Counted from the stretch's first letter, positions 25,091-33,338 are shown. The stretch is DNA of 64,000 nt from JAJXWB01 sp046349215 (GCA_046349215.1 JAXMCV010000005.1:248001-312000), one strand, 5' to 3'. Translations and numbers: made by a program. Notes: generated by a model not told the origin, from the sequence alone.

Positions 25091-26254
25091 CTAGTCGACC
25101 AGCCGGATGGTGGCGAGCGCGATGCGCAGCTCCTCGTCGGTCGGCACGACAAAGGTCCGTACGCGCGCCGACGACGCGCCGATCTCGAGTTGGCGCGCTG
25201 AATTCTTCGCTTCGTCGATCGCGACGCCGAGCCACGCGCAGCCCTCCGCGACCTCGCGTCGCGTCGCCGCGTCGTTCTCGCCGATGCCCGCCGTGAAGAC
25301 GAGCGCGTCGAGCCCGCCGAGCGCGGCGGCGTGCGAGCCGATCTCCCGGCGGATGCGATAGACGAAGAGGTCGATCGCCTCGCGCGCCCGGGGGTCGTCC
25401 GAAGCGCGCAGGCTGCGCATGTCGGAAGAAATCCCGGATACGCCGATCAGGCCCGATCGCTTGTAGAGCATGTCCTCGACCGCCTTCAGGTCGAGACCGT
25501 AATGGCTCATCACGTGGATGATGACGCCCGGATCGAGCGCGCCGCAGCGCGTGCCCATGACGAGGCCATCGACGGTCGTGAACCCCATGGTGCTCGCGAC
25601 GCTGCGTCCGTCCTCGATCGCGCACAGGCTCGCGCCATTGCCGAGATGGGCGATGATCACCTTCTTTCGCGCGACCTCCGGCGCGATCTCGGCCAGTCGC
25701 GCCGAGACGTATTCGAAGGAAATGCCGTGGAAGCCGTAGCGACGCACGCCGTCGGCCGTGTATTTGCGGGGGATGGCGAAAGTCTGCGCCACGGCCGGCT
25801 GGGTCCGATGGAAGGCCGTATCGAAGCAGACGACCTGCGGCAGGTCGGGCCTGAGCGCCTGAAACGTGCGGATCGGCGCCAGGTTGTGCGGCTGGTGCAG
25901 GGGCGCCAGCGGCACGAATTCCTCGAGTTCGCGCAGCAAGGCGTCGGTCACGCGCATGGGCGCCGCGTAGTGCGGTCCGCCGTGGACGACCCGATGGCCG
26001 ATCGCCGCGATCCGCCTTTCGCCGAGGCGCCCGGTCGCCAGTTGCGCCAGCATCTGCGTCGCCTGCTCGTGCGTCACGCCCGGATCGAGCGCTTCGTCCA
26101 CCAATGTCGCGCCGGCCGGATCCATCAGGCGCACGCGGGCCTCCGCGCCGATGCCGTCGACATGGCCGCGCACGAGAACGGTCGGCGCCGACTCGCCGTC
26201 GTAAATGGCGAGCTTGATGCTCGAGGAGCCTGCGTTGATGACGGCGACGCTCAT
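25091..26254 (-). CDS. ackA: Acetate kinase
   Basis: 387 residues. The N-terminal MSVAVINAGSSSIKL contains the conserved Asn/Ser cluster; GHRVVHGG, FDTAFHRTQP, RRYGFHGISFEYVS and IIAHLGNGASLCA are the signature motifs of acetate kinases, all intact. It interconverts acetate + ATP and acetyl phosphate + ADP. The partner phosphotransacetylase gene, usually adjacent, survives only as a remnant immediately upstream (26286-26590), so the acetyl phosphate partner must be encoded elsewhere or be supplied differently, for example by phosphoketolase. Confidence 0.95.
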   Translation of the reverse strand: MSVAVINAGSSSIKLAIYDGESAPTVLVRGHVDGIGAEARVRLMDPAGATLVDEALDPGVTHEQATQMLAQLATGRLGERRIAAIGHRVVHGGPHYAAPMRVTDALLRELEEFVPLAPLHQPHNLAPIRTFQALRPDLPQVVCFDTAFHRTQPAVAQTFAIPRKYTADGVRRYGFHGISFEYVSARLAEIAPEVARKKVIIAHLGNGASLCAIEDGRSVASTMGFTTVDGLVMGTRCGALDPGVIIHVMSHYGLDLKAVEDMLYKRSGLIGVSGISSDMRSLRASDDPRAREAIDLFVYRIRREIGSHAAALGGLDALVFTAGIGENDAATRREVAEGCAWLGVAIDEAKNSARQLEIGASSARVRTFVVPTDEELRIALATIRLVD

Positions 26255-26285
26255 GGAGGCATCAATCCTGCGGTTGCAGCCCGCG

Positions 26286-26590
26286 TCAGCGGATCGCCTG
26301 CGAGGCCTGCCCACGCCGCGCGGCTGCGAACAGGTTGGCGATGGCGCAGGACGCGAGCCTGGCCTCGAGCGAATCCGCCCGGCTCGTCAGGATAATCGGA
26401 ACTTTCGCGCCGAGCACGATCCCCGCGCAATCGGCGCCGGCCGGGAAGGAAAGGCTCCTGGCCGGCCTGTCGCCAGCTCGAGGCCGGGCGCGACGAGCGC
26501 GTTGGCGCGGCCGGCGACCAGCGAGACGCTATTCTCGACGGCTGCCGCCTCCGGACAGATCGCATTGTCGGATCGCCCGTCGCAAGCGCC
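26286..26590 (-). pseudogene. pta: Remnant of phosphate acetyltransferase (pta), C-terminal fragment
   Basis: Reading leftward, one frame gives DNAICPEAAAVENSVSLVAG followed by RANALVAPGLE. After a frameshift near 26468 another frame gives ARSLSFPAGADCAGIVLGAK, then VPIILTSRADSLEARLASCA, ending with TGA at 26286-26288. Together these are the recognisable last ~90 residues of the phosphate acetyl/butyryltransferase family. The N-terminal two thirds are absent, the frame is broken and an in-frame stop lies just upstream. The fragment directly precedes ackA on the same strand, as an intact pta would in an ackA-pta pair. Confidence 0.75.
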
Positions 26591-26708
26591 GTCGCGCGGA
26601 CGCTTCGCGCCCGCATCGGCAGTTACGCTTCAGCTCGACATTTTGCCGCGCTGGCGTATCGACAGCAGCCTTGCCGGAGCTATCTTTCACGGCAAGGGGG
26701 ATTGCATA

Positions 26709-28790
26709 TTGGACGTGGCCGCGGTCGGATCAGCGGAGAAGCCAGCCGAAGCCGGCCGCGCCAGCGCCGCGGCGAAACGCAGCTATCCGGTCCGCACTTT
26801 GCTGCTCGGCCTGGTGCTGGTGCTCGCGATCCCGCTCAATCTGGTGATCGCCGCCACCATCTGGAGCCTGACGCGCACGGCGCGCGACGCCCAGTTGCAG
26901 GCCCTGCGCTATTCCGCGGAAAGCGTCGCGGCTGCGGTGGATTCATCGACAGGCCGGTACATTGCGCTGGCGGAAGCGCTGACGCGCTCCCCGAGCCTGG
27001 CGGCCGGAGATTTCGCCGCTTTCCATGCCGAGGCGAAGCGCACCGTGCAACTCGATGGCGCGTGGGTGATCGTCGCGGATCAGTCCGGGCAGATGCTGCT
27101 GAACACGAGCCAGCCGTTCGGCGCGCCGCTGCCGCCCCGCACCAGCGAGGGCCGCATCTACCAGGCGCGCGCAGAGGCGGAGCACAAGACGCTCGTCTCG
27201 GGCGTCTATCGCGGCCTGCTCAACAAGGAGTGGATCGTCTCGATCGAAACCGCGACGACGAGCGAAGCGGGCGGCAGATATGCGGTCGCCCTCGTCGTGC
27301 CGGTGAAGAGCTTCGTCAGCGTCCTCAATCCCTCGAACATTCCGAACGCATGGCTCGCCGGCATCATGGACCAGACCGGCCGTTACGTCGCAAGGCTGCC
27401 CGATCCAGACGCCACGGTCGGCGCGATGGCGTCGACCGGCTGGCGAAGCGTCGCCGGCGTGGAAGGCGTTTCGGAATTCGTTTCGCGCGAAGGCGAGCCT
27501 GTGATCAACGCCAACGCTGTCTCCGAGGCCAGCGGATGGACGATCGGCGTCGCGGCGAAGAAACGCGAACTGGACATGCTGGCGTTGCGAGCCACGAGCT
27601 GGTTCATCGGCGCCGCGCTGGCAGTTTCCCTCGCCTCCATCGTGCTGGCGATCATGCTGGCGCGCTGGATCACGCATTCGCTTCTCAGCCTGAGCGCCGC
27701 CTCCGCCGACCTGGTGCGCGGAGAGCCCGTGACATTCGATACGAACATCACGGAATTCCGGCGTCTCTGGCGCGCCTTGCGGCGGACGGCGCAGGAGCGT
27801 GCGAAAGCCGACGCCCTGGCGCTCGAAAGCGAGACGCGACTGCGCCGCGCCGGCGAAGCCGCGCGCTTCGGCGTCTACGATTTCGATCCGGCGACGCAGA
27901 CCGCGGTCTGCTCGTCGCGCGTGCATCGAATCCTCGGCACGAATCCGACCGAAAGGCTGTCGCTCGCCGGATTCCTGGATCGGCTCGATCCCGCCGATCG
28001 GGAGACCGCGCGCGCCCGTATGCTGGAAGTACAGCGACGCGCCGGTCCCTATGAGTTCTCGCACCGCATCGTCGGCCCGGACGGAGGCGTGCGATGGATC
28101 GTCGACATGGGCGAAGCGATCGGCCCGATCGATGCGCGCACCGGGCTCGTCGCGCGGCTGACCGGCACGATCATCGATGCGACCGAACAGAAACTCGCGG
28201 AAGAGCGCAACAACCTGCTCGTGCGCGAGGTCAGCCATCGCTCGAAGAACCTGATGAGCGTCGTGCTGGCGGTGGCGCGCCGCACGGGCGCCGACAGCGT
28301 GCCGGAATACGTGCGGCGATTCACCAACCGGCTGCGCGGGCTGGCGTCCAACCAGGATCTTCTGGTGCGAAACGACTGGCGCGGCATCGCCATCGGCGAT
28401 CTCGTCACCGCGCAGATCGAACCTTTTCACGATGTGCTCGGCGGACGCTTGCTCGTGTCGGGGCCGCGCGTCGAATTGTCGCCGGAAGCCGCGCAGGCGA
28501 TCGGAATGGCGCTGCACGAACTCGCCACAAACGCCACCAAATACGGCGCGCTGTCGAACGAGACGGGGACGGTCGACATAAGCTGGAGGATCGACGGCGA
28601 AGACCTCGAAATCCTCTGGCGCGAACGTGGCGGGCAGCCGGTTTCCGAACCGGCCCGCAATGGTTTCGGCGTCACCGTGATGACGTCGCTCGTGCAACTC
28701 GCCCTCGGCGGCGCCGTCGAACTTTCGTTCCCGCCCGAGGGCGTGACGTGGCGGCTGAAATGCCCGGCCAAGGCCGCGATGCCACGCTGA
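26709..28790 (+). CDS. HWE/HisKA_2-type sensor histidine kinase with Cache-like and PAS domains
   Basis: 693 residues. TTG start at 26709 chosen for the AAGGGGG 8 bp upstream; GTG at 26715 is an alternative. Order: TM1 (about 31-52), extracytoplasmic Cache-like domain (~55-295), TM2 (~300-320), HAMP-like linker, PAS (~380-490), then the phosphoacceptor box VREVSHRSKNLMSVV with H510, and an HATPase domain with N-box ALHELATNATKYGAL. The HRxKN pattern and missing F-box place it in the HWE/HisKA_2 group, often paired with PhyR-like or single-domain regulators in alphaproteobacteria. No response regulator is adjacent. Confidence 0.88.
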   Translation: MDVAAVGSAEKPAEAGRASAAAKRSYPVRTLLLGLVLVLAIPLNLVIAATIWSLTRTARDAQLQALRYSAESVAAAVDSSTGRYIALAEALTRSPSLAAGDFAAFHAEAKRTVQLDGAWVIVADQSGQMLLNTSQPFGAPLPPRTSEGRIYQARAEAEHKTLVSGVYRGLLNKEWIVSIETATTSEAGGRYAVALVVPVKSFVSVLNPSNIPNAWLAGIMDQTGRYVARLPDPDATVGAMASTGWRSVAGVEGVSEFVSREGEPVINANAVSEASGWTIGVAAKKRELDMLALRATSWFIGAALAVSLASIVLAIMLARWITHSLLSLSAASADLVRGEPVTFDTNITEFRRLWRALRRTAQERAKADALALESETRLRRAGEAARFGVYDFDPATQTAVCSSRVHRILGTNPTERLSLAGFLDRLDPADRETARARMLEVQRRAGPYEFSHRIVGPDGGVRWIVDMGEAIGPIDARTGLVARLTGTIIDATEQKLAEERNNLLVREVSHRSKNLMSVVLAVARRTGADSVPEYVRRFTNRLRGLASNQDLLVRNDWRGIAIGDLVTAQIEPFHDVLGGRLLVSGPRVELSPEAAQAIGMALHELATNATKYGALSNETGTVDISWRIDGEDLEILWRERGGQPVSEPARNGFGVTVMTSLVQLALGGAVELSFPPEGVTWRLKCPAKAAMPR

Positions 28791-28811
28791 ATGCGCAGGC
28801 GAAAGCGATGT

Positions 28812-29300
28812 CTATCTCGGACCGGGCCTCGTCGCGGCGATATCGTCGCCGGTTCGCTCCGCCGTCCGCGTGAACTGGTTCTTTCGCGGCCCGGCGAGGC
28901 GCAAGCCGAGGGACGCCGTCCTGCGCGCGCCGACCGGCTGGAACGACCCGGCGCGGAATTCGTAGAAGCCGTCTGGCGTCGCGACGATGTCGCCCGTCCG
29001 CAATGTGTGGTCGCGGCGGAACATGGCGAGCGAACCGGTCGTCTCTCCGGGTCCGGCTTCCAGGGGAATCTGCTTGCCGCCCGCCACCGGCGCCTGCGGC
29101 TTCCCGGCTTTGTCGGGCGCATGTCCCGGTCGAACCACATGCCGACGCGCGCGCGGCGGCGGGGGCGCCTCGACACGAGGATATTGCGGCTCGGCGCATC
29201 CAAAGAGCAGGTCGAAAAAGCCGCACTGACCCGCCTCGGCTGCCGAACAGGCCAGGATTGCAAAAAGACTTGCCAGGAGCGGCGGGGCGATGGGCTTCAT
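28812..29300 (-). CDS. Exported proline-rich hypothetical protein
   Basis: 162 residues. Sec signal peptide at 1-23 (LLASLFAILACSAAEA), then a short cysteine pair region (GQCGFFDLLFGCAEP), a proline/arginine-rich linker (VEAPPPPRARRHVVRPG) and a small domain DHTLRTGDIVATPDGFYEFR similar to those found in rhizobial periplasmic proteins of unknown role. It converges with the histidine kinase gene, 21 bp apart. The cysteine at the end of the signal could allow lipidation, but no clean lipobox is visible. Confidence 0.65.
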   Translation of the reverse strand: MKPIAPPLLASLFAILACSAAEAGQCGFFDLLFGCAEPQYPRVEAPPPPRARRHVVRPGHAPDKAGKPQAPVAGGKQIPLEAGPGETTGSLAMFRRDHTLRTGDIVATPDGFYEFRAGSFQPVGARRTASLGLRLAGPRKNQFTRTAERTGDDIAATRPGPR

Positions 29301-29393
29301 GCCCGTCCAACGCCCTGCGCCGGCGCTCGTTCCGCAGCCCGCAGGAGGTTTCCGCTGGCAGCGGGCGGCCGGGCCTCGGGCGGCGCAGCGGAA

Positions 29394-29408
29394 TGGCGAC
29401 CCCGACAG
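29394..29408. other. Left attachment site (attL core)
   Basis: TGGCGACCCCGACAG, identical to the 3' end of tRNA-Arg at 44748-44762. After three mismatches both copies continue with TCGAA, giving 20 matches over 23 bases. It falls in a non-coding stretch, as expected for the tRNA fragment left at the far end of an island. Confidence 0.85.
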
Positions 29409-29612
29409 TCATCGAAATGCTCGGCTACCGCTTTGCTTTCATTGCGACTGATTCACAGGAAGCGCGTTTCGCCCCAGCAAAAACCCCATCAAATTTTGGC
29501 GCTGAACGGCGTTTCCGAGCGGGATTCGGAGCGACTCTGGTAGCATCCGAGCCGCGGTCCATCGCGTCCTGATGAGCACCGTATTTCGAGGCATTGCGAT
29601 GAGGCGCGTCGG

Positions 29613-29774
29613 ATGAAGCCGGGACTGATCTTGGCAGCATCGTGCGTCCTCGTGCTGCTCCTGTCGTTTTGGGCGGCGACCTTCTGGCCGGACCGTCTCG
29701 ACTTGATCGGCGTCGGCGCCCTCGTCGGGATCGGCGCAGCTAGCGCGTGGTGGGAAGGCGCGAGACGGAAATGA
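29613..29774 (+). CDS. Small membrane protein, first gene inside the left end
   Basis: 53 residues: MKPGLILAASCVLVLLLSFW then ATFWPDRLDLIGVGALVGIG. Two hydrophobic segments separated by a polar turn, ending in a short basic tail (EGARRK). No good Shine-Dalgarno is visible; the composition and hydrophobic pattern argue for a real gene but it is short. I do not recognise a family. Confidence 0.4.
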   Translation: MKPGLILAASCVLVLLLSFWAATFWPDRLDLIGVGALVGIGAASAWWEGARRK

Positions 29775-29931
29775 GCCGCTTTGCCGCGCGGCATGGGGCG
29801 CGTCGCGTCATCCTGAATGCACGAAGCGGATTGCGATGTCAGTTCCGGACACCAACGTCGTCGTCGGTCATTGACCGGCCGGGTCGAACTGGGGAGCATT
29901 CGCGATCCGCTGTCTCATCCCGACGCGGCTA

Positions 29932-30057
29932 GGGGCGACCCGCGCCCACCCATTTGGGTCGCCCCGCTCCGGCTTCGGTTGGCAATCCGTTGCGTGGCCC
30001 GAGGACAGGCTTGCGACGGTAGGGGCGACCCGTCCCCCACCCTGGCCGGGTCGCCCC
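29932..30057. repeat. Two matching hairpins 90 bp apart in a gene-free stretch
   Basis: Hairpin 1: GGGGCGACCC (29932-29941) with GGGTCGCCCC (29956-29965). Hairpin 2: GGGGCGACCC (30022-30031) with GGGTCGCCCC (30048-30057), extended by one more G-C pair. The arms are identical; loops (14 and 16 bases) are both C-rich but differ. They sit in a 629-bp stretch (29775-30403) with no confident gene. Each is preceded by a TAG trinucleotide. They could be REP-like elements, or left-arm sites for integrase, because the arms share GGGTCG with the TGGGGTCG repeats at the right end. Confidence 0.75.
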
Positions 30058-30403
30058 GTCGTCTCCGGAAACAGACTGGCCACGTTCCGGCGGAAGATGA
30101 CCAGTGCGCGATCCAATTCCGCAAGTCGGAACTGATCCTTCCCGCTACTGATCCGCCGCGACTTCGGTCGCCGGGACAGGGGTCGCCGCTGCACATTTCG
30201 CAAGCGACTTGGCGGGACGCTTGGCCGGTCCGCGCCTCATGGCCGTGAGGTCTGTCCCGTCATTCGCTTTCGCGCTCTTCCCGCCACTCGCAAGGCGTTC
30301 TGAAACGAACGAGACATGTAGCCGCCGATAGTTGTCACTCGCGGTCAATCGCGGAGCCAGATTCAACAATCGCCAAGACCGAGTTTCAGACAGCTTGCGG
30401 CCC

Positions 30404-30625
30404 ATGGGGACCCCCAGCCTCGATCACGCCCGATCCCTCGGGCTTCGCGATCTGCCAGTGGAATGTAGCCGCTGCAAAGCCCGCTTTGTCGTGCCGCTGT
30501 CCGCAATCGATCTGCCGGGGGAGACGGCGCTCGACCAGATCGTCGCTCTTTGGCCCGTTGTTTGCGACGAATGCTCCGGACCGTGCGAAGTCGATCTCGA
30601 GGCGATGGGCTTTCACGAAAAATGA
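30404..30625 (+). CDS. Small zinc-ribbon protein A
   Basis: 73 residues. Two cysteine pairs, ECSRCKARF and CDECSGPC, frame a central PLSAIDLPGETALDQIVALW segment, as in a zinc ribbon. It aligns with the convergent gene at 30679-30921: both have C-x2-C, x5-P, a (D/E)LP turn and a second cysteine pair at the same distance. This mutual similarity is the main evidence that both are real. The start ATG lies in CCATGG; no strong ribosome site is seen. Function unknown, possibly nucleic acid or protein binding. Confidence 0.6.
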   Translation: MGTPSLDHARSLGLRDLPVECSRCKARFVVPLSAIDLPGETALDQIVALWPVVCDECSGPCEVDLEAMGFHEK

Positions 30626-30678
30626 AAGTGCCTGCGCGCTGGCGCCGCCGCAGCTTGTGGCGCGGCAGATTCCGGTCG

Positions 30679-30921
30679 CTACCGGCCGACGTCGGGCGGA
30701 AGGAGTTCGAGGTCGCGCGAGCCGCAGCCCGAGCATTGGAGTTTCCTCACGCGCAGGATTTTCCCGTACACGGTGGCGTCGGGCAGTTCGAGCGTAGCGA
30801 AAGGAATGCGCGACAGCTTCCCGCAGTCGCGGCAGAGAACGATGGCGTCTCGGATGCCCTTGGCGACGTGGTGGCCGATGGTCTTTTCAGGCACGGCAGC
30901 ACCCCCCGCCAGCAATTTCAC
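30679..30921 (-). CDS. Small zinc-ribbon protein B
   Basis: 80 residues, convergent with its paralogue at 30404-30625 and 53 bp from it. The segment IVLCRDCGKLSRIPFATLEL, then LQCSGCGSRDLELLP, gives two CxxC knuckles 30-odd residues apart. A short N-terminal helix (TIGHHVAKGIRDAI) is extra compared with protein A. The downstream-facing gene at 30939 begins a leftward run of small genes that may end with this one. Not assigned to a named family. Confidence 0.65.
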   Translation of the reverse strand: MKLLAGGAAVPEKTIGHHVAKGIRDAIVLCRDCGKLSRIPFATLELPDATVYGKILRVRKLQCSGCGSRDLELLPPDVGR

Positions 30922-30938
30922 CGAGAGCGCGGGTCAAG

Positions 30939-31166
30939 TCAAACCTGTGAAGCCGCCGCTCCAAGCCTCTCGAGCGCGAGGTCGCACAGCAACGTCAACG
31001 CGCGAGCGCGGTCGCTCTGTTCGGTGAGGATGGCGGCGGCGTCGGATTGCGTGGCCAGACGCAGCACGGTCGCCGCGTCGGCATCATCCACTGTTTCAGC
31101 GACGGCTCCAGCGATTCCAAGTTCGCGGCCGATCATCGTCCAGTCTGTCGTCGTCGCTTCGATCAT
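30939..31166 (-). CDS. Small acidic hypothetical protein
   Basis: 75 residues, alanine- and aspartate-rich, predicted all-helical (GAVAETVDDADAATVLRLAT). The start is well defined by GGAGG 5 bp upstream of the ATG at the complement of 31164-31166. The next gene downstream, zinc ribbon B, starts 17 bp after its stop. No family recognised; small acidic helical proteins on mobile elements are sometimes anti-defence factors or antitoxins, but nothing specific supports that here. Confidence 0.6.
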   Translation of the reverse strand: MIEATTTDWTMIGRELGIAGAVAETVDDADAATVLRLATQSDAAAILTEQSDRARALTLLCDLALERLGAAASQV

Positions 31167-31257
31167 GTGCGCCTCCGATGAGGGATCCACGCACAGAGCG
31201 GCGTGAGGATGCCAGCGGGATCTTTCCGCAGGGAATTTCCGCTTCGTGGTGAGGCGA

Positions 31258-31923
31258 CTACTCGCCGAACTCTGCTGCGGAAATCCCGGCCACAGGCATG
31301 TTCCCGTCGATCTGCGAGAACAGTTCGAGCGTGTACTTGTGGTCTTGCTCAATGTGGACCGGATTCCTCCACTTCTTGCGATATGTGGTTGGCCAGAAGG
31401 GTTGTTCCGGGGGGTGGCTGCCGAGCCACACTTCGCCGGTGGAGTACGCGATCTCGAAAGTTCCCATTGGGAGCTTCACTGTGTAGGTCGATCCGGCGTT
31501 CACGAAGGCCGTCAGGTATGGTGCGTGGTTCAAGACATACAGAACTTTGACGTAGTAGCCGCCTGTGCCGGGCTTCGTGACGATTGTCAGCGGCCGGTCT
31601 CGCACTTCGGATCCTTCATCAACGAAGAGGACCGCGTTCGATTGCATCACAGGCTTCGGCGGCTGGACATTTGAAGCAGACGTCGCGGATCGGGTCGTCT
31701 CCGGTTTCTTCGTGCCGACGAAGCTCCAGCCGTATGCGAGCACTGGCGCAAGTGCGATCAGCAGCAGCAGAGTCCAACGGTGGCTCCAAGCCTTCCTGAT
31801 CTGAACGCTCAGCGGAAAATCCGATATCGGTCGTCCGCACTTTCCGCAGCACGGTTGCACATCAAGCCGCAGGCTGGCGATCCGGTTCACCTGCTTGCAG
31901 TTGTCGCACTCGAACACCCGCAT
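31258..31923 (-). CDS. Membrane-anchored protein with N-terminal zinc ribbon
   Basis: 221 residues. An N-terminal four-cysteine knuckle pair (FECDNCKQVN and CCGKCGRP) is followed by one membrane segment (about residues 49-69, WTLLLLIALAPVLAYGW) and an external domain of ~130 residues with GGYYVKVLYV and GTFEIAYSTGEVWLG. The pattern suggests a cytoplasmic zinc ribbon with an extracytoplasmic beta-rich sensor or binding domain. The external part resembles proteins in which a small solvent-exposed domain senses envelope state, but I cannot name it. Start by GGAGGG 5 bp upstream. Confidence 0.7.
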   Translation of the reverse strand: MRVFECDNCKQVNRIASLRLDVQPCCGKCGRPISDFPLSVQIRKAWSHRWTLLLLIALAPVLAYGWSFVGTKKPETTRSATSASNVQPPKPVMQSNAVLFVDEGSEVRDRPLTIVTKPGTGGYYVKVLYVLNHAPYLTAFVNAGSTYTVKLPMGTFEIAYSTGEVWLGSHPPEQPFWPTTYRKKWRNPVHIEQDHKYTLELFSQIDGNMPVAGISAAEFGE

Positions 31924-31986
31924 GGCCACCCTCCCCGGCCAGAGTGTGACTCACGGCAAAGTGCGGGCACAAGCCTACGAATTTCG

Positions 31987-32154
31987 TCACTGCATTCCGA
32001 GTTTCAACGCGAGCCACCCGATGCAATACAAGACCGCGAAGGGATAGAGCAGCGCACCCCAGTAGTCCTCTCGTCGCCAGAGGATCACCATCATCACCGG
32101 CACTGACAGGAAAGCCACGAGCCGGAAGTCCCCCCACAGGTTGGTGAGCCACAT
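31987..32154 (-). CDS. Small two-helix membrane protein
   Basis: 55 residues with two hydrophobic helices (FRLVAFLSVPVMMVILW and GALLYPFAVLYCIGWLAL) and an RREDYWG connector. The start lies 5 bp after the stop of the 32160-32348 gene. The same frame stays open further upstream as QRTFDNNLVAASSG, so this gene and the preceding signal-peptide gene could be one frameshifted gene. Function unknown. Confidence 0.5.
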   Translation of the reverse strand: MWLTNLWGDFRLVAFLSVPVMMVILWRREDYWGALLYPFAVLYCIGWLALKLGMQ

Positions 32155-32159
32155 GGCGT

Positions 32160-32348
32160 TCACCGACACACCACACTGACGCGGGAGCCGCTGCGCGTCG
32201 AGAAACACTTGCGGCCGCCTGCGCCACTCGACCAGATCGTGGTCGCGCCCTGACGATGCGGCCACCAAGTTGTTGTCGAACGTGCGCTGGCTGGCGCTGG
32301 AGGCAGCGACGCCGTGGCGATCAGCACGGCGAGGAGGATGCGGGTCAT
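32160..32348 (-). CDS. Small exported protein, possibly frame-disrupted
   Basis: 62 residues. A Sec signal peptide is clear (MTRILLAVLIATASLPPAPA) with GGAG 8 bp upstream of the ATG. The mature part (SARSTTTWWPHRQGATTIWS) is short and odd in composition with an unpaired cysteine tail. The alternative frame downstream of the signal peptide is also open into the next gene, so a 1-base frameshift may have split one exported membrane protein in two. Confidence 0.45.
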   Translation of the reverse strand: MTRILLAVLIATASLPPAPASARSTTTWWPHRQGATTIWSSGAGGRKCFSTRSGSRVSVVCR

Positions 32349-32395
32349 GGTTTCTCCTGTGCGATGGCCGGGACGCGACGCCCCGGCCGCTGCGA

Positions 32396-32926
32396 TCACT
32401 TCGCACCGTGTTTGGCAGCATAGGCCTCTGCGGCCTTCTTCCGTTCCGTGACTTCGCCCTTCCTTGCGCCGAAATATCTGGACGCCTGACCCTCGACGGG
32501 CTGCAGGAACACCGTCACGCCTGCGACCTCCGCGCTTCGCTTGATGAACGGCACACATCGCGTTCCCGCCCATCCGAGCGCACCCGTGATTTCGACTTGC
32601 GAGGCCCCTTGCGGCCGAAGGATGAGGTCCACCGCCTTCGCGCCCTGCGATCCCTTGATCAACCCGTCGTCGCGGCGCTCGGCCTTCGGCTTCGTGGGCT
32701 TGGCGGTCTTGGCGGTCTTCGTCGCCTTCGCCGGTTTCTCGGCTTTCGCCTTCGGCTTCTTCGGCGTGATCGGCTTCGCGCTGCCCTTCAATTCCAAGGG
32801 CCCCTCCGGCTCGTCGGGAGCGGTGGAGACGGCGGTTTCCGACCTGGCCGCGCTCCCCAGTTGCACCGGGGCCTTGCGCTTCTCCACCGCCGGCGCGGGG
32901 GCTTCGCTCGTTTCAATCCTGATCAT
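32396..32926 (-). CDS. DUF3489-like protein with lysine-rich linker
   Basis: 176 residues. Three parts: an acidic/alanine N-terminus, a long Lys-Pro-Ala linker (KPKAKAEKPAKATKTAKTAK), and a C-terminal winged-helix-like domain LILRPQGASQVEITGALGWA then RCVPFIKRSAE, the pattern of DUF3489 domains found in phage and mobile-element proteins. The basic linker suggests DNA binding, like histone-H1-type tails. Start supported by AGGAG 9 bp upstream. Monocistronic or first of the small left-arm transcripts. Confidence 0.65.
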   Translation of the reverse strand: MIRIETSEAPAPAVEKRKAPVQLGSAARSETAVSTAPDEPEGPLELKGSAKPITPKKPKAKAEKPAKATKTAKTAKPTKPKAERRDDGLIKGSQGAKAVDLILRPQGASQVEITGALGWAGTRCVPFIKRSAEVAGVTVFLQPVEGQASRYFGARKGEVTERKKAAEAYAAKHGAK

Positions 32927-33011
32927 GAAGTGACACTCCTCTTTCCGGCGCAGGATCGCGCTCGGTTCAAGGTCTGCACAGTTCGGAGGAACTGGCACCG
33001 GGCGGCCGCGA

Positions 33012-33338
33012 CTATTCCGCGGCCTCGGTCCACGCGAAGGCGCCGGGGTTGAACGGAACCCGGCGAGGACCGTTGCTTGTTTCCGTCATCGTCCAACGTG
33101 CGCACTCGCCGACGACGCCACGCATGGAGGGTTTTCCCTGTGCCGTGATCGTCTCAATCATGTCGGCCGGATCGGCGATGCCGCGCTTCAGAAGTTCACG
33201 AGCGCCATCGTGCAATGGCGAGCGGAAGCGGCCGAGCAATTCGCCGTCGAGAGAGCAGCGCCACTTGTCATGACCGGCGATGGCTCCACTCGGCTTGGTG
33301 TAGCGCCCGTCCGAGAAAACGATGCGATGGACTTTCAT
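33012..33338 (-). CDS. Hypothetical protein, coupled to upstream gene
   Basis: 108 residues: a compact region rich in aromatic and charged residues (RIVFSDGRYTKPSGAIAGHD, CSLDGELLGRFRSPLHDGAR) and a C-terminal ECARWTMTETSNGPRRVPFN. Its ATG overlaps the stop of the preceding gene by 4 bp (ATGA), so the pair is translationally coupled. Recurrent in alphaproteobacterial mobile elements by impression, but no named domain. Function unknown. Confidence 0.65.
   Translation of the reverse strand: MKVHRIVFSDGRYTKPSGAIAGHDKWRCSLDGELLGRFRSPLHDGARELLKRGIADPADMIETITAQGKPSMRGVVGECARWTMTETSNGPRRVPFNPGAFAWTEAAE

Noticed and set aside
26251..26616. 121-codon minus-strand frame upstream of ackA
   Set aside because: It is a wrong frame over the pta remnant; the other two frames carry the recognisable pta sequence.
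30145..30405. 86-codon minus-strand frame divergent from zinc ribbon A
   Set aside because: Shares the CCATGG with the plus-strand start, has no convincing ribosome site and no recognisable domain; the zinc ribbon has paralogue support instead. Kept out as too weak.
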